This document shows, in pieces, positions 24,374 through 36,030 of a stretch of 64,000 nucleotides of DNA. The notes under the pieces are model-generated. The model saw nothing but the letters and a program-made list of their open reading frames with translations. It did not search any database and was not told the origin of the DNA. Location: assembly GCA_028023455.1 (NCBI GenBank), contig JAQFVV010012395.1, positions 7,447,998 through 7,511,997 on the forward strand, in the 5' to 3' direction. The translations under genes and the position numbers were made by a program. The number at the start of each line of letters is the position of its first letter. Within the stretch, counting starts at the first letter, position 1. The DNA comes from Epiperipatus broadwayi (taxonomy: Eukaryota; Onychophora; Udeonychophora; Euonychophora; Peripatidae).

Positions 24374-26090
24374 AGTTATTGACAATTTATGGTTTATTAC
24401 ATATAAACATTATACTTTTGAAGAAACTTGTATTTAAAACAAATAATATTGTTTATAGATATCAAACCAAACGATATATAATGCACGTGATGAATTGTAA
24501 TACTATGCCTAGAAATATGTGTAAATGTTGAAGTTACCTTATGAAGATTTTATACACCAATTTAATGAGTCAATAAATCATTTACTTATTTGATATACGA
24601 ACTACTTTTATATTGAAAATATAAGTTTTGTACGAGTATTAATAGTGTTTCTCTTTATATATATATATAAAATTATAACTTTCTATATAATTGCAAATAA
24701 CAATTGAGAACAATTCCTTGATAATAATTATAGAAATAAAGAATAACATTTGAAACAGATTAAAATATACTTTCAAACTTTTTGGAAATCACCCAGTTGC
24801 CATTTAGACCTCTTTTTCAATACTTATGTCTAATATTAAATTAATATTTAAAAAAAGTTAATTAAAATTTCAACTTGGAGTACTGTTGGATAGCTGAATA
24901 GGAAATAAAGTACTTTTTTAATTTTCAGTTTACTGAGGTTTTTTTCCTCATGCATTACACAAAGGTCTCTCTTTAAAAGCTTAAAATGAACGAAGTGCAA
25001 TTAGAATCAGGTAAGAGGGGATTGAATGATTGTATGATTGTATGATAGTTGTACTACGTGACTCTTGTATTTAAATTTTCTCTAGTCACCCATATATATA
25101 TATAATAAAAATATATAACATTACAATATTAGCCACAAAAAAAACAAGAAGTCCAAAATTTACTAAAATTCTTTCGTAACCATGGTTTCATCTATTAACA
25201 AATATAACTTTTCAAGTGAAATTGATCAAGATAATACTATATATACAAAAGAAAATAAACTTCCCATCATTCACTTCAAGAAACAACTTCTTTAACATCG
25301 AAAGGTGTCTTCATGCGATTGATAGGTTCTGCTTCAAGAAAATTTCTTAAGAAAACAAACTTTTGATATCCCCATATAATAGCTTAATGGCTTTTAAGTA
25401 CTACTAATGGACAAAATATTGCACAAATATTAATAAAATAAATTTAAAATAAATCCAAGTGTTGAAATAAATTCAATAGACCAATTAGGTTTTTATTCAG
25501 CCAATCTGCACCCAAAGGTCTGTCTGCATGCTTATCTTAACACTATATCTCTGAATGTATAATACTTTTAATTTAGTAATAAAAACTTAATAATATTACA
25601 ATTATATTTCTGTTTTATGGTCTGATGATATCTGAACTTTACCTAAAGATATTTAAATATATTCTTTACCAACTATATTTAAATAGATTGGGGAAGTTGA
25701 ACGGAGTACACTGAAAAGAGAGCCTAATGATGTATAAAATATCCCAGGCAATATATATATACTGTTAGATTTAAATATAGATAGTGTTAAATAAAAAGTA
25801 AAATAAATAAAAATTTTGAAAAACACTGCCAATTGGAAACCGATTAATTTCATGAACAATATTAACATTTTTTTATAATTGTCCAATAACCTTTGAGAGA
25901 TTGAAGAGAACGTCCGTCTTTAGAGACTATTTAAGATTGTTATTTAGTTTTATTCTATTAAAATTTTTTATTGACACTAAAGAATATTTAAGACAAATGC
26001 CATTGTTATAGAATAATAAAAAGCAGTCTAATCACATCTATTAATTTTGTCATTGATTTCAAGCACATTTTTATTATTTACAAATTTTAA
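24374..26090. other. AT-rich DNA with a half-copy of foldback family 1
   Basis: At about 25105-25295 the sequence ATATAACATTACAATATTAGCCAC...ACCATGGTTTCATCTATTAAC...CATCATTCACTTCAAG matches the left arm of the foldback at 590-935. A 77-codon hydrophobic minus-strand ORF (25653-25886) has no recognisable motif and no splice support, so I do not call it. Confidence 0.5.
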
Positions 26091-26094
26091 CTAA

Positions 26095-26523
26095 CTATAG
26101 AAAGTAATCATCCTTTCCTCATAAGTGCCATTAAACAGTGGTGTTCAATCTGCAATAATACTCTCACCCTGGCCACAAAATAGATACTTAAAAGGAAATA
26201 AAGGCAGCCGTCTTATTTCGGAACTCAAATATAATTACAGAAGCCAATCTTAAGAGTCTAGAAGTAAGAGCTTGAATTTATAAATCATTCACTTTAAATC
26301 AATTTCTTATTTTTAATATTCATATTAGCACATCTAGACTCTTAAGATTGGCTCATAAATTACATTTGAGTTCCAAAATAAGACGGCCAAGACGACCGCT
26401 CTTATTTCCTCAAAGTCTCTAACTTGTGGTTGGGGCAAGAATATTGCAGATTGAATATCACTATTTAAGAGCACTTGTGAGGAAAGAATGATTATTTTTT
26501 ATGATTAGTTATAATCTAAAATA
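26095..26523. repeat. Foldback repeat of about 430 bp
   Basis: Left arm about 26095-26265 and right arm about 26330-26520 in inverted orientation. Paired landmarks: AGTAATCATCCTTTCCTCATAAGTG against CACTTGTGAGGAAAGAATGATTA; GTGTTCAATCTGCAATA against TATTGCAGATTGAATATCAC; GCCAATCTTAAGAGTCTAGA against TCTAGACTCTTAAGATTGGC. The last pair is perfect over 20 bases. No ORF; a non-autonomous foldback or MITE. Confidence 0.88.
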
Positions 26524-27489
26524 CAGCGCTTGTAAATTGATCAAATATTCACAAATATATATATTTATAAATATAAGACAAAAAACAATGAAGGAATAGA
26601 TAATTTATTTTCTATTATAAATGCCTTAGTCAACTTCTCCCCATTTATAGCATAATAATGAACAGAAATATTGCTATTTAATTCTAGTCTTTCCAATAAG
26701 ATCTTAACTGCATGCTATTTTTTGCTTTGGATATATTTTCAAGATGTAGTGAACTTATATTATGCTTGCAGACATATTTTTTTCTTCACATTCAGCCATT
26801 ATATTTAATTATAATTCAAAAACGCCAATGTATTTTCAGTATTAGATTTTTGCTCTATTGGTTGGTAAAAGTATGCTGTAGGATTCTTATATTCAAATTT
26901 GTTAGTCTTACAATTTATTAATTGCATATACTATCTTTGCTCATTCTATTAACATTCAATCAATTAAGAATTAATATATTAAAATTACTTAGAGATGAAA
27001 TCAAATATAATTAGTGTCATTATTACATTCATATTTAATATATATATTTTTTGCATGTAAACATATAACGCAATGAAATCCAAAGCTTTTTTTCATTTTT
27101 ATTGGCAACAACACATTTAGTTTTTTATTACATTTTCGGCTAAAATAAAAGTGATATTCCTTTTTTTTCTGCCCAGCTCAAATTTATGTTCGTCATAATG
27201 TCCAATAAGCAGAGAAGCTTTTAAACTGACAACATTATAACCCACTGATATTCTTTTATTTTTTGCTTATCCGTGTATGTATACTCCCTCTTTTATAATC
27301 CAACTCTATGATTAATTCTTATTATTTTTGCCTAAATATTTTATAGTATGTAAATGCTGTTATATAATTGTACATTTCAAAGCTGATTTTTATTTACTTT
27401 CTCAGATGTAGCCAAGTAGTTTATATGCGTAACCCACAAAAAACTCCATTCCCTTATTATTTATATGTATATCAGATTAATTTAGTATA

Positions 27490-27766
27490 CATAGTAACAG
27501 AGGCAAAATTCTCCATACAGTAGTGCCACCCAGTGCAAGCCAGAGTAATCAATGAATGCAAAAAGGTTTGTGCAAAAAGTCCTATCTATTGCCTACTCGT
27601 CCATTATCCCCAAACTAGTTTTTAGCTTGTGGTTTTCATCAGTGAGAAGCCTCGGATCTCAGAGCACCGCAACTATATCATAGGATCTAATGCAACCCTC
27701 TAAAGTTATGAGACCAGGATGAAAATATTGAAAAAGGTGATCATGTGATGTTTAGTGGTTTATTAT
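27490..27766. repeat. Composite repeat with a decayed hammerhead-type segment
   Basis: The left part (ACAGAGGCAAAATTCTCCATACAGTAGTGCCACCCAGTG, 27499-27537) recurs at 44.1 kb. The right end (GTGATCATGTGATGTTTAGTGGTTTA, 27738-27763) recurs at 44.24 kb and, inverted and diverged, near 54.37-54.42 kb. The middle (27595-27655, minus strand) is a degenerate copy of the hammerhead-like segment at 47.06 kb. It keeps CTGATGA and a CTAG-TT cleavage-side segment, but the GAAA element reads AAAA and stem II is disrupted. Confidence 0.65.
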
Positions 27767-28850
27767 ACAACGTATTATTTTGCTTCAATACTTGTCAAAG
27801 TAAAGCTGCATATAATAGCTTACAATTAGAGCCATAGCGATACGCCTTTTAAAGGCAAGTTGTTTATTTCTAACCGCTGCCAACCGACTTTCTTCATTCT
27901 AATTTAAATAATCTATAATGAAATTTATTTTCTGTTTTACCGATTGTTTCTTTATTAATAGATCATCAATCATAATATTCTTTGATATCCACGAAACCAT
28001 CATTCTATGATTGTATTTATTTTCACAATTCTTTATTTTGTTAAAATTTATTGTTAATTGCTGTAAAACCATTTTTTTTTTAGCCTATGACTTTCAAAAT
28101 TTGGATAAGCAAATCTATGCAATTTAACGTTAGTAAACATTAGTAGGAAATTTTCTGATGTCTGTCATTAAAAATATTTTATTTTTATATATACCTTATC
28201 ATAGTTTTATCTTTTTGTAACGAAATTGTTTTATTAGCTTTTTCACATTATATTGATCTTTTTTGCTTTAGGATTTTTCATAAGTTAATTTAATAATCCA
28301 TCTTTCATTGTACATTTCTTGGTTTATTGTAAAAAAAAAAAATCTATTCTCTTCACTATTTTTTAAGCATATTATATTTTTTTAATCATTTTTACTATTG
28401 GATTTAATTGCTTTTTGTTCCTAGTGTGCATTAAAATATTTAATATAAATGTAATAAGGACTTTAAGCTTGGGTTTTAATATGAAAAATATTTTAATAGT
28501 CTGAATAATAATTTTAAAGGCAAATTAAATATAATTGAAAAAAAAAAAAAGAAAAGATAATATGTTATTAAATGTGCAAAGCCAGAGAAAAATGCGAGAT
28601 CGAGTTGTATAACATGTTCATTAGTTCAACGTACAATACATCATGGTTTCTGAATCTCATCACAGATAAAGGCAATAAATTTACTTTTAGGAGTGTCCAA
28701 ATGTAATATGAGCAAAAATATGTTCTTAAGATAAAATCAAAGAAGCCCGCTCATCACACACTGGAAGCCCGATTGTGGTGATGCAAATTGCTGACGTTTG
28801 GACTTGGGATTACCTATTTCATCGAAATAATATATATAAGTAAAACAAAC
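27767..28850. other. Gene-free AT-rich DNA downstream of the signal-peptide exons
   Basis: No further exon could be assigned with confidence, although this is where the 3' continuation of the minus-strand gene at 29.0 kb should lie. A richer segment at 28740-28800 has an AG-bounded open frame ending in a stop, which could be a short third exon, but the splice signals are weak. Confidence 0.3.
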
Positions 28851-28900
28851 CTGCATCTTGGAGGCAATAAGCTACTCCCAATACCAGTGCTAAAAAAATG
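28851..28900 (-). CDS. Second coding exon of a secreted-protein gene (signal peptide continuation)
   Basis: The 50-nt exon is bounded by a good acceptor (TTTTTAATTTGCAG) and a GTTTGT donor. Joined to the exon at 28976-28989 it completes a TGC codon and continues in phase through Ile-Phe-Leu-Ala-Leu-Val-Leu-Gly-Val-Ala-Tyr-Cys-Leu-Gln-Asp-Ala, the hydrophobic core and probable cleavage region of a signal peptide. It ends one base into a codon. The rest of the protein lies at lower coordinates and was not found, so the product is unknown. The in-phase join across two independently defined splice sites is the main support. Confidence 0.7.
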
Positions 28901-28975
28901 CTGCAAATTAAAAACAAAAGATTTAAATTAATATGATGTAGAATTCTTGTAAATATATAGAAAACAGAGTCTTAC

Positions 28976-28989
28976 CAGAGCGGTTTCAT
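28976..28989 (-). CDS. First coding exon: start codon of a secreted-protein gene
   Basis: Minus strand: ATG AAA CCG CTC TG followed by the donor GTAAGACT. Translation begins Met-Lys-Pro-Leu, a typical signal-peptide N-region, and the split codon is finished by the next exon. Only four codons and two bases are coding, a common arrangement for genes of small secreted proteins. Upstream is a TATAAAG at 29024-29030. The start was chosen because it is the only ATG that joins openly to the next exon. Alternatively, AG just before the ATG could be an acceptor for an exon that follows a 5' UTR intron. Confidence 0.68.
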
Positions 28990-29023
28990 CTTAGCAGACA
29001 GATTAATCCGATTACAAATAATT

Positions 29024-29030
29024 CTTTATA
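29024..29030 (-). promoter_or_regulatory. Possible TATA box for the signal-peptide gene
   Basis: TATAAAG on the minus strand, 35 bases before the ATG at 28989. The spacing would give a leader of only about ten bases. In AT-rich DNA a chance TATA is likely, so support is modest. Confidence 0.3.
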
Positions 29031-31382
29031 AAGTATACATTAGCTGTTATCTGTGTAACGTCATCTGTTGGATTTCTGATCGTTTGTTGATCTTTTTCAT
29101 AAAACAAATAATAGAATTAAATAGTATGATAATTAATAAATACTTAAACACTTATATGCTTAGTCACTTTGACATGAGATTAGATTCTTTTTTACATATA
29201 TTATAAATGTTTTAATTTAGTTAATAACACAAAATCAAACTTGTCAAATATTTAAAATCATGCTGTTGGTTTTAGCACTATCATGATAAGATCTCTTAAT
29301 AGTAATAAGAACTTTTTATATATTGGAAAATTTAGCATGACACACTGTGGCAGTATATAAGGATGCAATCTATTTGTATCCGTGAGTTATCGCACCTGTC
29401 CAAAATCAAAAGTTGTTGCACAATAGAATTCATAAATACACATCTGAAATCAGTATTATATATTTAAAATGATTTTAAGATAAATAGCAAAAGGTTTGAT
29501 TCTCTATATAAAGAATATCATGGTATTATAGTGAATTATATCTACTTTAATAATTATAACAACATGCGATTTAAACAAAATATTATTTAATAATTATACC
29601 TGGTGTTTGAATTCAAGTTGAGTATAGGATTAAGAGTTTTTAAAAGAATTATCTAAACTATAAGAACACATCTAAAAATCAATTTACTACTAGTCAATAA
29701 GTGTGTATAGTTTCTTAGCTAGCGAGTAAAACAAAAGTGGAAAAAGATTAGAATTCCCCCATTTGTTAAAAACTGATATCCTTTTTTAAAAAAAGTCTTG
29801 TTAAATAATACCCTAAAAGATATAGTCATATCTAAAAATTCCTATTTACTTCCTACTTTAAAGAAACAAAATCATTATCAGTTTGCTAATATCCAGAAAT
29901 CATTTTACTGGATAACATTGGATGGCTAAGTAGGCTGACTATGGGCTATATATTTTTCAAAGAACCTAAGCCTCTTTGAAAACTAAAAAAAAAATTTCAA
30001 ATTTTAACCACCTCAGTTTCGAACATCACATTGTGGGCATATGCTTATCAATGTATCATAAGATTCAGCTTTATCTCCACACACTCGGAGGGGAGAGAGA
30101 CCTATATATTAAAACAAAATATTGTAATTAACTCTGCAATCTTTAATCTACAAATATACTCAGGGTATGGTATTTTATTCTCATTTTAAGTAAATTCTAC
30201 TTATAAAGATTACTTAAACTCAAAATTGACTCAAGCAATAATAACAACTCATGAATTAATGATAAACTTCACAACTATTATTGTCCATACTTATCTTATT
30301 TCTAACAACTAAATGAGAAATTAAGTAGTACCAATTCTTATATGCGTTTATTGCACTTACTTTTTTTAGTCTGTCTGACTAGATCAAATCTTATAATTTA
30401 ATTATCCCAATTTTTGATCTAGTTAAAATTTTGCATGCTATGTATTGCTGATGATAACACATTTTTTAATTTCTGATGACAATCATTTTTTGAGTTTGCA
30501 AACAATTTAACAAAAGTTAAAGTTAAATTAAAAATTTTAATTTTATATGTAGCTTTGATGTTAGTTGTATCTAATGGTACCCCATGTAATTTAAAACTGA
30601 ATGTTCATTGAGAGCGGGATATCAATAATTCAGTGTTATATTTATAAAACCAAAAAGTAGAAAATAAAAAAATAGTGTTTTAATTTACATTAACAGACTA
30701 AAAATATCTTCAGCCTTTATTCGTAAGCTGATATATTATGGTAAGCAGATATATTATGATAACGTTATGTTTTTAAAAATTACTTGCAACCAAGACCTAC
30801 TTACTTGTATTAAAGCCAATCTATCTGTCAGATATAAAATACCATTTTTTATCTTCTAGATGGATTGGCATTGTTAACAAAATGTGAGTATTTCTTGGAA
30901 GTTTATTTAAATGATTCTTTGAAAGATGATTATAAATTATTGTAATAATATTTCTATTGTTTTCATATTTTTATTTGTGAAAACTGAAACAATTTCTTTT
31001 CCTAAATTTATGTGAATAAAAACAATACTTATTTGTTTTGGTTAAAGACAGTTAAATGATGATGTAAAGCAAATTACATTAAATTTAATAAAAGTAGAAT
31101 GTCAGGAGATTAATCCTTGGCTCCTAAAATTGTATGCAAAAGTTTAATACTATTACATATATATGATGAATTGAAAATTCATGAATATATCAAAATAAAT
31201 AGTTCAAGATTCTATTTTGTAAAGGTTATTTTAAAACTGACTCAACTTTAATATTTCCAATAATTAATGTTTAAACTCTCAAATCTCATTTGTCTGCATT
31301 AGCCATGTTAATAAAAATTCAAAGAACAGTCAGAAATGGTATCACTTTTCTTTGTCAAAGCTGTTAGATGATGGCATGATGG
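29031..31382. other. Gene-free AT-rich DNA
   Basis: No ORF, exon or repeat boundary of note. A short imperfect tandem (GATATATTATGGTAAGCA) lies near 30728-30757. Intergenic or intronic sequence. Confidence 0.35.
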
Positions 31383-31387
31383 TACTT

Positions 31388-32020
31388 GCTGTGTCCCGGC
31401 TTTCGCCTATGGATCAACAATGATAACTTTTGTTTAGTAAACAGACAAGGTATTGATATAATAGTTTAATATACAATAAATAGGTTAATATACATAAATA
31501 GCCAACACACACACATATATATATATATATAATATGGAGAACTAACTATTACAGTTGGGGATCTTACTATTCTAATGCTCCCTGAGTACCTAAGTTAAAA
31601 GTTTATAAATAAGTTCACTCTACCTGCAACAGGTATAAATTAATTAATCACGAAGAGCCCAGTTGGGTGTTATAAAATAATAAAAGATCAGTACGATCTG
31701 TTCACAGTCCTAGTCGGCTGGATTACCTACAGGTGCCGAGTACCTGGGATATTATCTCCTTGAACATGCATTCGCCAGCACTGTAGCAGGAAAAAGACTT
31801 CGAGAGTCTTTTGACTTTTGTTTTTATACCTGTCACATGTCGGTCTCGTTTGATTTCTTTATATTTCTGGAGTAATTGGTGACCCGTATCTGTCAGACGT
31901 TAGATCCGGGTTCTACTGATTTATTACATGCTATATACACTAGTTATGAAATTAGCTTGACAATCTGCAATCATTGTCAATTGTTATTATTCTATATTGT
32001 TATTATTCTATATATATAAC
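31388..32020 (-). repeat. 3' LTR of the Ty3/gypsy element
   Basis: About 633 bp. In element orientation it begins GTTATATATATAG directly after the purine tract and ends CGGGACACAGC. A TATA box (GGTATAAAAAC, minus strand) lies at about 31820-31830. It differs from the other LTR partly by an expanded (CA)n(TA)n tract near 31505-31532. Confidence 0.93.
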
Positions 32021-32032
32021 ACTCCTCCCCTT
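32021..32032 (-). promoter_or_regulatory. Polypurine tract
   Basis: AAGGGGAGGAGT on the minus strand abuts the 3' LTR exactly, the expected place for plus-strand DNA priming. Confidence 0.85.
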
Positions 32033-32057
32033 ACTCCAGAAATGGATTCTCTATTAT

Positions 32058-33060
32058 TTAGACATAGTCTCTCAATTTAAACGGCTTTTGTGTTTTCCTT
32101 TTTGGTCTGCCTATATCCGTTGTTCCTTCATCTGGTTTTGGCCTAGGAATCACATCTGTTTCATTAATGTCAGGTGTTGTCTCTTCTTCTGTTTCTGCTT
32201 GTTGATCTATATCCAATTTCTCTTGGTCCTGTAATCCTGCTTCATTTGGTATATGTGTCAACATTTGCAGTTCTTCTACAATGCGATGTCTGAGATGGTT
32301 TATATGTCTTCTATATGTTGTGCCATCTTCTAACTGGATGATTACTATGTGCTGTGATAACAGTTTTGTAATTATCCCTTCAACCCATTTTTTCCGTAGC
32401 ATATCCCGAACCCAAACTCTATCTCCTTTTGCGAAAATGTTTGTATAATTTTCATTATCCATTTTCTCGGTGGGGTTTGGAAGCAGTAATGATAGTTTAA
32501 TGCGCAATTTCCTGCCCATTAGTAATTCTGCTGGTGACTGTCCTATAGCTGTTGATGGCGTTGAATGTTGATGCAGCATTGCATCATTGATAGCACTCTG
32601 AATATCTTGGTTATCTAATTTTCTTAAGGCTTTCTTTATATTCTGTACTGCCTTTTCAGCTAGTCCATTAGCCTCTGGGTGGTAAGCTGGTGTCCGCATG
32701 TGTTTGATACCATTCTTCTGGAAATATTCTTCAGTTTCTGTAGCTGTAAATGCTGTTCCATTGTGAGACACAATTGTTTCTGGCAGTCCGTGGCAAGCAA
32801 ATACTGCACTCAGTATCTTAACAGTTTCATTGGCACTAACATCTTTCACTATTCAACACTCTGTCCACTTTGAATATGCATCAATAATAACCAATAGTAT
32901 CTTCCCATTTATTGGACCAGCATGGTCTATGTGAAGTCTTTGCCAAGCTGTTGTTGCCTTTGGCCATGAGTTGTACTCCTTGGTTGGCATATTCATCTGT
33001 CTCTGACATGGTGCACATTTTTTAATATTTTGCTCGATGTCTCTTGATATTTTTGGCTAC
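32058..33060 (-). pseudogene. Gypsy integrase remnant
   Basis: The upstream part (32850-33060) holds CAPCQRQMNMP, completing the zinc-binding HHCC module, and an LHIDHAGPI block with the first catalytic Asp. It is interrupted by two in-frame stops: TAG just after YIW, and TGA after KWTEC. The 263-codon segment (32058-32849) continues the catalytic core. The expected second Asp in 'SDNG' is His at residue 29 (VSHNGTAF), while the Glu at residue 65 (HPEANGLAEK) keeps the D-X35-E spacing. A C-terminal module WVEGIITKLL...YRRHINHLR follows. Integrase would insert element DNA; this copy is catalytically dead. Confidence 0.9.
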
Positions 33061-33874
33061 CATATGTAGCTATGAGCCAGTGCTTTTGCCTGTACCACTC
33101 CTGGGTGCCCTTCATGCAGTAAATTTAAAACTTGTTGTCTGCCCTCCATAGGAATCACAACCTGATCACCCATTAGCACACAGTCTTTACAAGTTGATAA
33201 TTTACTTCTATTTGCCCAAAAACTCAGATCAACATATTCAGGCCTTGAATCTGGCCATCCATTTTTAATCCATTGCTTTAATATCTGGTAGCCCTGATCG
33301 GCATTTGTCCAATTTGCTACCCTTTTACTATTTAATATGTCCGAGTTTAATGCATCTATATAATTTATTTCAATTTCTGAACTAATTTTCTCCTGTTTAT
33401 CTGGAATTCGTGACAGTGCATCTGCATGTGCTATTTCTTTGCCTTTTTGATATTGGAGTATATAATCATATCCTGCCAAAATATTTCTCCAGTGCTTCAT
33501 GCATGGGCTTAACTGTTCAGGTGACAGTCTATCATGGCCTAGAATTCCAAGTAGTGGTTTGTGATCAGTGATTATTGTAAAGTTTCTGCCAAACAGGAAT
33601 TGATGATTTTTTTAAGGCCAAAAATGATAGCCAGCGCCTCTTTGTCTAATTGGCTGTAGTTCCTTTCTGCTTTTGAAAGAGTCCTTGATGCATATGCAAT
33701 GGGGCACTCTCCTTTGTAGCATGGATGAGATAGTACTGCTCCTACTCCCCATTCAGATGCATCAGTGGTTAAATGAACTTCTAAAATGCTATTATAATGC
33801 ACTAACAGTTTATCTGATGACAGTAAGCTTTCATTTGCTGGAAAGCCTCTTGATGCACTTTTCCCCATTTCCAC
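33057..33874 (-). pseudogene. Gypsy RNase H and start of integrase, frameshifted
   Basis: The RNase H part (33572-33874) contains LTTDASEWGVGAVLSH and YSQLDKEALAIIFGLKK, carrying the family's acidic residues. The frame is lost at an A7 run near 33607-33613 and resumes in another frame. The segment 33057-33500 carries GYDYILQYQKGKEIAHADALSR, the end of RNase H, then LHEGHPGVVQAKALAHSYIW, the His pair of the integrase zinc module. A further frameshift separates it from the upstream polyprotein near 33840. Confidence 0.9.
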
Positions 33875-35922
33875 TTTTGATTCTTCTTTAATAAATCATA
33901 TAAGGGTTTTGCAATCTGAGCCTTATTCTTCAAGAAAGGCTCAAAAAAGTTCATCAATCCCAAAAATGCTTGCAGCTGTTTGACCTTGATTGGTGGGGAT
34001 GCATTCATCACTGCTGTTACTTTTTGGGGTGATGGTTTCTTGCCCCTGTCTGAAATCAAGTGACCTAAAAAGGTTAGTTCTTTTTCCGACCATACAGTCT
34101 TTTGCACATTCAGTTTTACGCCTAATTTCTGCAATTTCCTAAACACAGTGAGGAGCCTTTCTCGTAACTTATCTTCCGAGTTTGCCGTGATGAGTATATC
34201 ATCAAAGTATAGAATGACTCCCTCTAAACCATGTAACAAAGCATTAATCTTTGCTTGAAAAATATTCGGGGCTATAGAAATGCCAAACGGTAGTCTGTTG
34301 CATTTATATAAGCCCATATGGGTCGTAAGCGCTAATTTTTCTGCTGATTTATCTGTTACACAAATCTGATGGAATGCAGAGTTTAAATCTAACTTGGCGA
34401 AATACGAAATGTTTTGTAGCCCCGCCAGTATTTCCCTTACGTTTGGGACCGGGTAGGCTCCCCTATTTAAATATTTATTTATTGTAACCCGGTAATCCCC
34501 ACACAACCTAACATCCCCATTTGGTTTAGTTATTACCACTAATGGTGTAGCCCAATCAGAGCTTTCGATGGGCATTAATACTCCTTTTTTAACTAAAGAT
34601 TTAAGCTTATCTTCAACCTTCGCTCTTTGTGCAAACAGCACTTTTCGCGGTTTGCAAACTACAGGTCGCGCATTTTCTAATAATTCTATTTCTACTGGTT
34701 TAGTATTTATCAACCCTAATTCTTCATTAAAAAGCTCTGGGTATTTTCTAGTTATTTCCTGTTCTACAGAAATCCCTTTAATAATATTAATTTCTATTCC
34801 TAATTCACTGAACCAATCTCTACCTATAATGGGATTAATTTTTGCATTTATAATATATAACCTTAGATTTCGTTTTTTACCGTTGTACTGGATTGGCGCT
34901 GTAATCTGTCCACAAATTTTAAGCTCGTGACCATTTACGTCTTTCGCTTTAATGCTAGTTTTCTCTAACAAACTCTTAAAATTAGTTGCTGACACACTTT
35001 CCCAATCTGTAAGACACATTATAGAAATAGCTGATCCACTGTCTATTTCCATTTCTATTTCCTTTTCCTGAATTTTAACTTTAATCATAAACTGCTTTAT
35101 CTCTTTCACATATAGATTTTTAATCGTGGGGTTTCTTATTAATTTCCCTCCCCTACTTTCTGACATAGGGTTTTCAACTGTACCCTCTTTTTTACACACT
35201 AGTACCAAATGCCCTTTTTTACCGCATTTGAAACATGAGTTTTTGTTCCATTTGCACTCTTTCTTAGTATGGCCTAATTTACCACAACAGTAACAGGTAA
35301 TTTTAGTGTGATTACTTTTTGACTCACGAGGGCTACCGTTCTCATTACTTGTCTTGAAAATGCCAATTTTTGCGTTCTCTTTCGGCCTTGCTCTAAAAGC
35401 CTGAGCTTGCTCTAAAATGAGCTCGTATGCCATGCCCTTCTTAATGGCCATTTCATATGTCAATTCAGGTTCTACTAACAATTGTTGCCTAAACCTGTCA
35501 TCCACTATCCCCCAGAGTAATTGATCCATAAGGATTTCCTCTACAAAATCGCCATACCCACAATCTTTAGCTAATTCTTTCAAAGCCAAATTATACTCTC
35601 TTATTTTCTCGCCCTTTAATTGCTTTCTGTTACGCAGGGTTAATCTCGCAATATGACGAGAGGGATGTGGGCTAAAATGTTCATTTAATTTTTTAATTAC
35701 TTCTTCATATTTAACCTTCTCAGGCAATGGTAGTTCAAAATATTTACTTATAACTTCGATCACCCTCTTGCCTGCGAAACACATGAGTGCTGCGAGTTTC
35801 TTTTTATTATCATCTAACCCATTCAAAGTAAAAAAAATTTCTATTTGGGTTATATATAATGGCCATTCGGACACGTTATCTACGCTGAATTCTCCTATGC
35901 TATTTTGACCCAACAAATACAT
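33802..35922 (-). CDS. Gypsy Gag-protease-reverse transcriptase polyprotein (706 codons, C-truncated)
   Basis: A single long frame. Residues 1-205 are a gag capsid-like region (EWPLYITQIEIFFTLNG near the start). Two CCHC zinc knuckles follow at residues 210-223 and 230-243. A retropepsin active site MEIDSGSA has its Asp at 294. RT occupies about 420-660 with VRLCGDYRV, motif A LDLNSAFHQI (Asp 512), LPFGISIAPNIFQ and motif C YFDDIL (572-577). The frame ends just as RNase H should begin, through a frameshift. Gag and Pol are fused in one frame, as in several gypsy clades. The ATG at 35922 was chosen because it starts the conserved gag N-terminus. The protease and RT motifs are intact. Confidence 0.95.
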   Translation of the reverse strand: MYLLGQNSIGEFSVDNVSEWPLYITQIEIFFTLNGLDDNKKKLAALMCFAGKRVIEVISKYFELPLPEKVKYEEVIKKLNEHFSPHPSRHIARLTLRNRKQLKGEKIREYNLALKELAKDCGYGDFVEEILMDQLLWGIVDDRFRQQLLVEPELTYEMAIKKGMAYELILEQAQAFRARPKENAKIGIFKTSNENGSPRESKSNHTKITCYCCGKLGHTKKECKWNKNSCFKCGKKGHLVLVCKKEGTVENPMSESRGGKLIRNPTIKNLYVKEIKQFMIKVKIQEKEIEMEIDSGSAISIMCLTDWESVSATNFKSLLEKTSIKAKDVNGHELKICGQITAPIQYNGKKRNLRLYIINAKINPIIGRDWFSELGIEINIIKGISVEQEITRKYPELFNEELGLINTKPVEIELLENARPVVCKPRKVLFAQRAKVEDKLKSLVKKGVLMPIESSDWATPLVVITKPNGDVRLCGDYRVTINKYLNRGAYPVPNVREILAGLQNISYFAKLDLNSAFHQICVTDKSAEKLALTTHMGLYKCNRLPFGISIAPNIFQAKINALLHGLEGVILYFDDILITANSEDKLRERLLTVFRKLQKLGVKLNVQKTVWSEKELTFLGHLISDRGKKPSPQKVTAVMNASPPIKVKQLQAFLGLMNFFEPFLKNKAQIAKPLYDLLKKNQKWKWGKVHQEAFQQMKAYCHQINC

Positions 35923-36001
35923 TTTTTATTATGAATCTAAACTGTTCGATTTTTTCTATGAACCACTATTTCCTAATGAATCCTCCCTTCCCTGTTTACA
36001 A

Positions 36002-36022
36002 GGTTTACTCCAGACTGTGCCA
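36002..36022 (-). promoter_or_regulatory. Putative primer-binding site of the gypsy element
   Basis: On the minus strand TGGCACAGTCTGGAGTAAAC begins eight bases inside the 5' LTR. The TGG start and location fit tRNA priming; the tRNA was not identified. Confidence 0.65.
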
Positions 36023-36030
36023 CTTAATTT

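Noticed and set aside
25653-25886. 77-codon hydrophobic minus-strand ORF
   Set aside because: Biased composition typical of AT-rich DNA; no splice or homology support.
34568-34930. 120-codon plus-strand ORF inside the gypsy element
   Set aside because: It is the antisense shadow of the protease-RT region; no independent motif.
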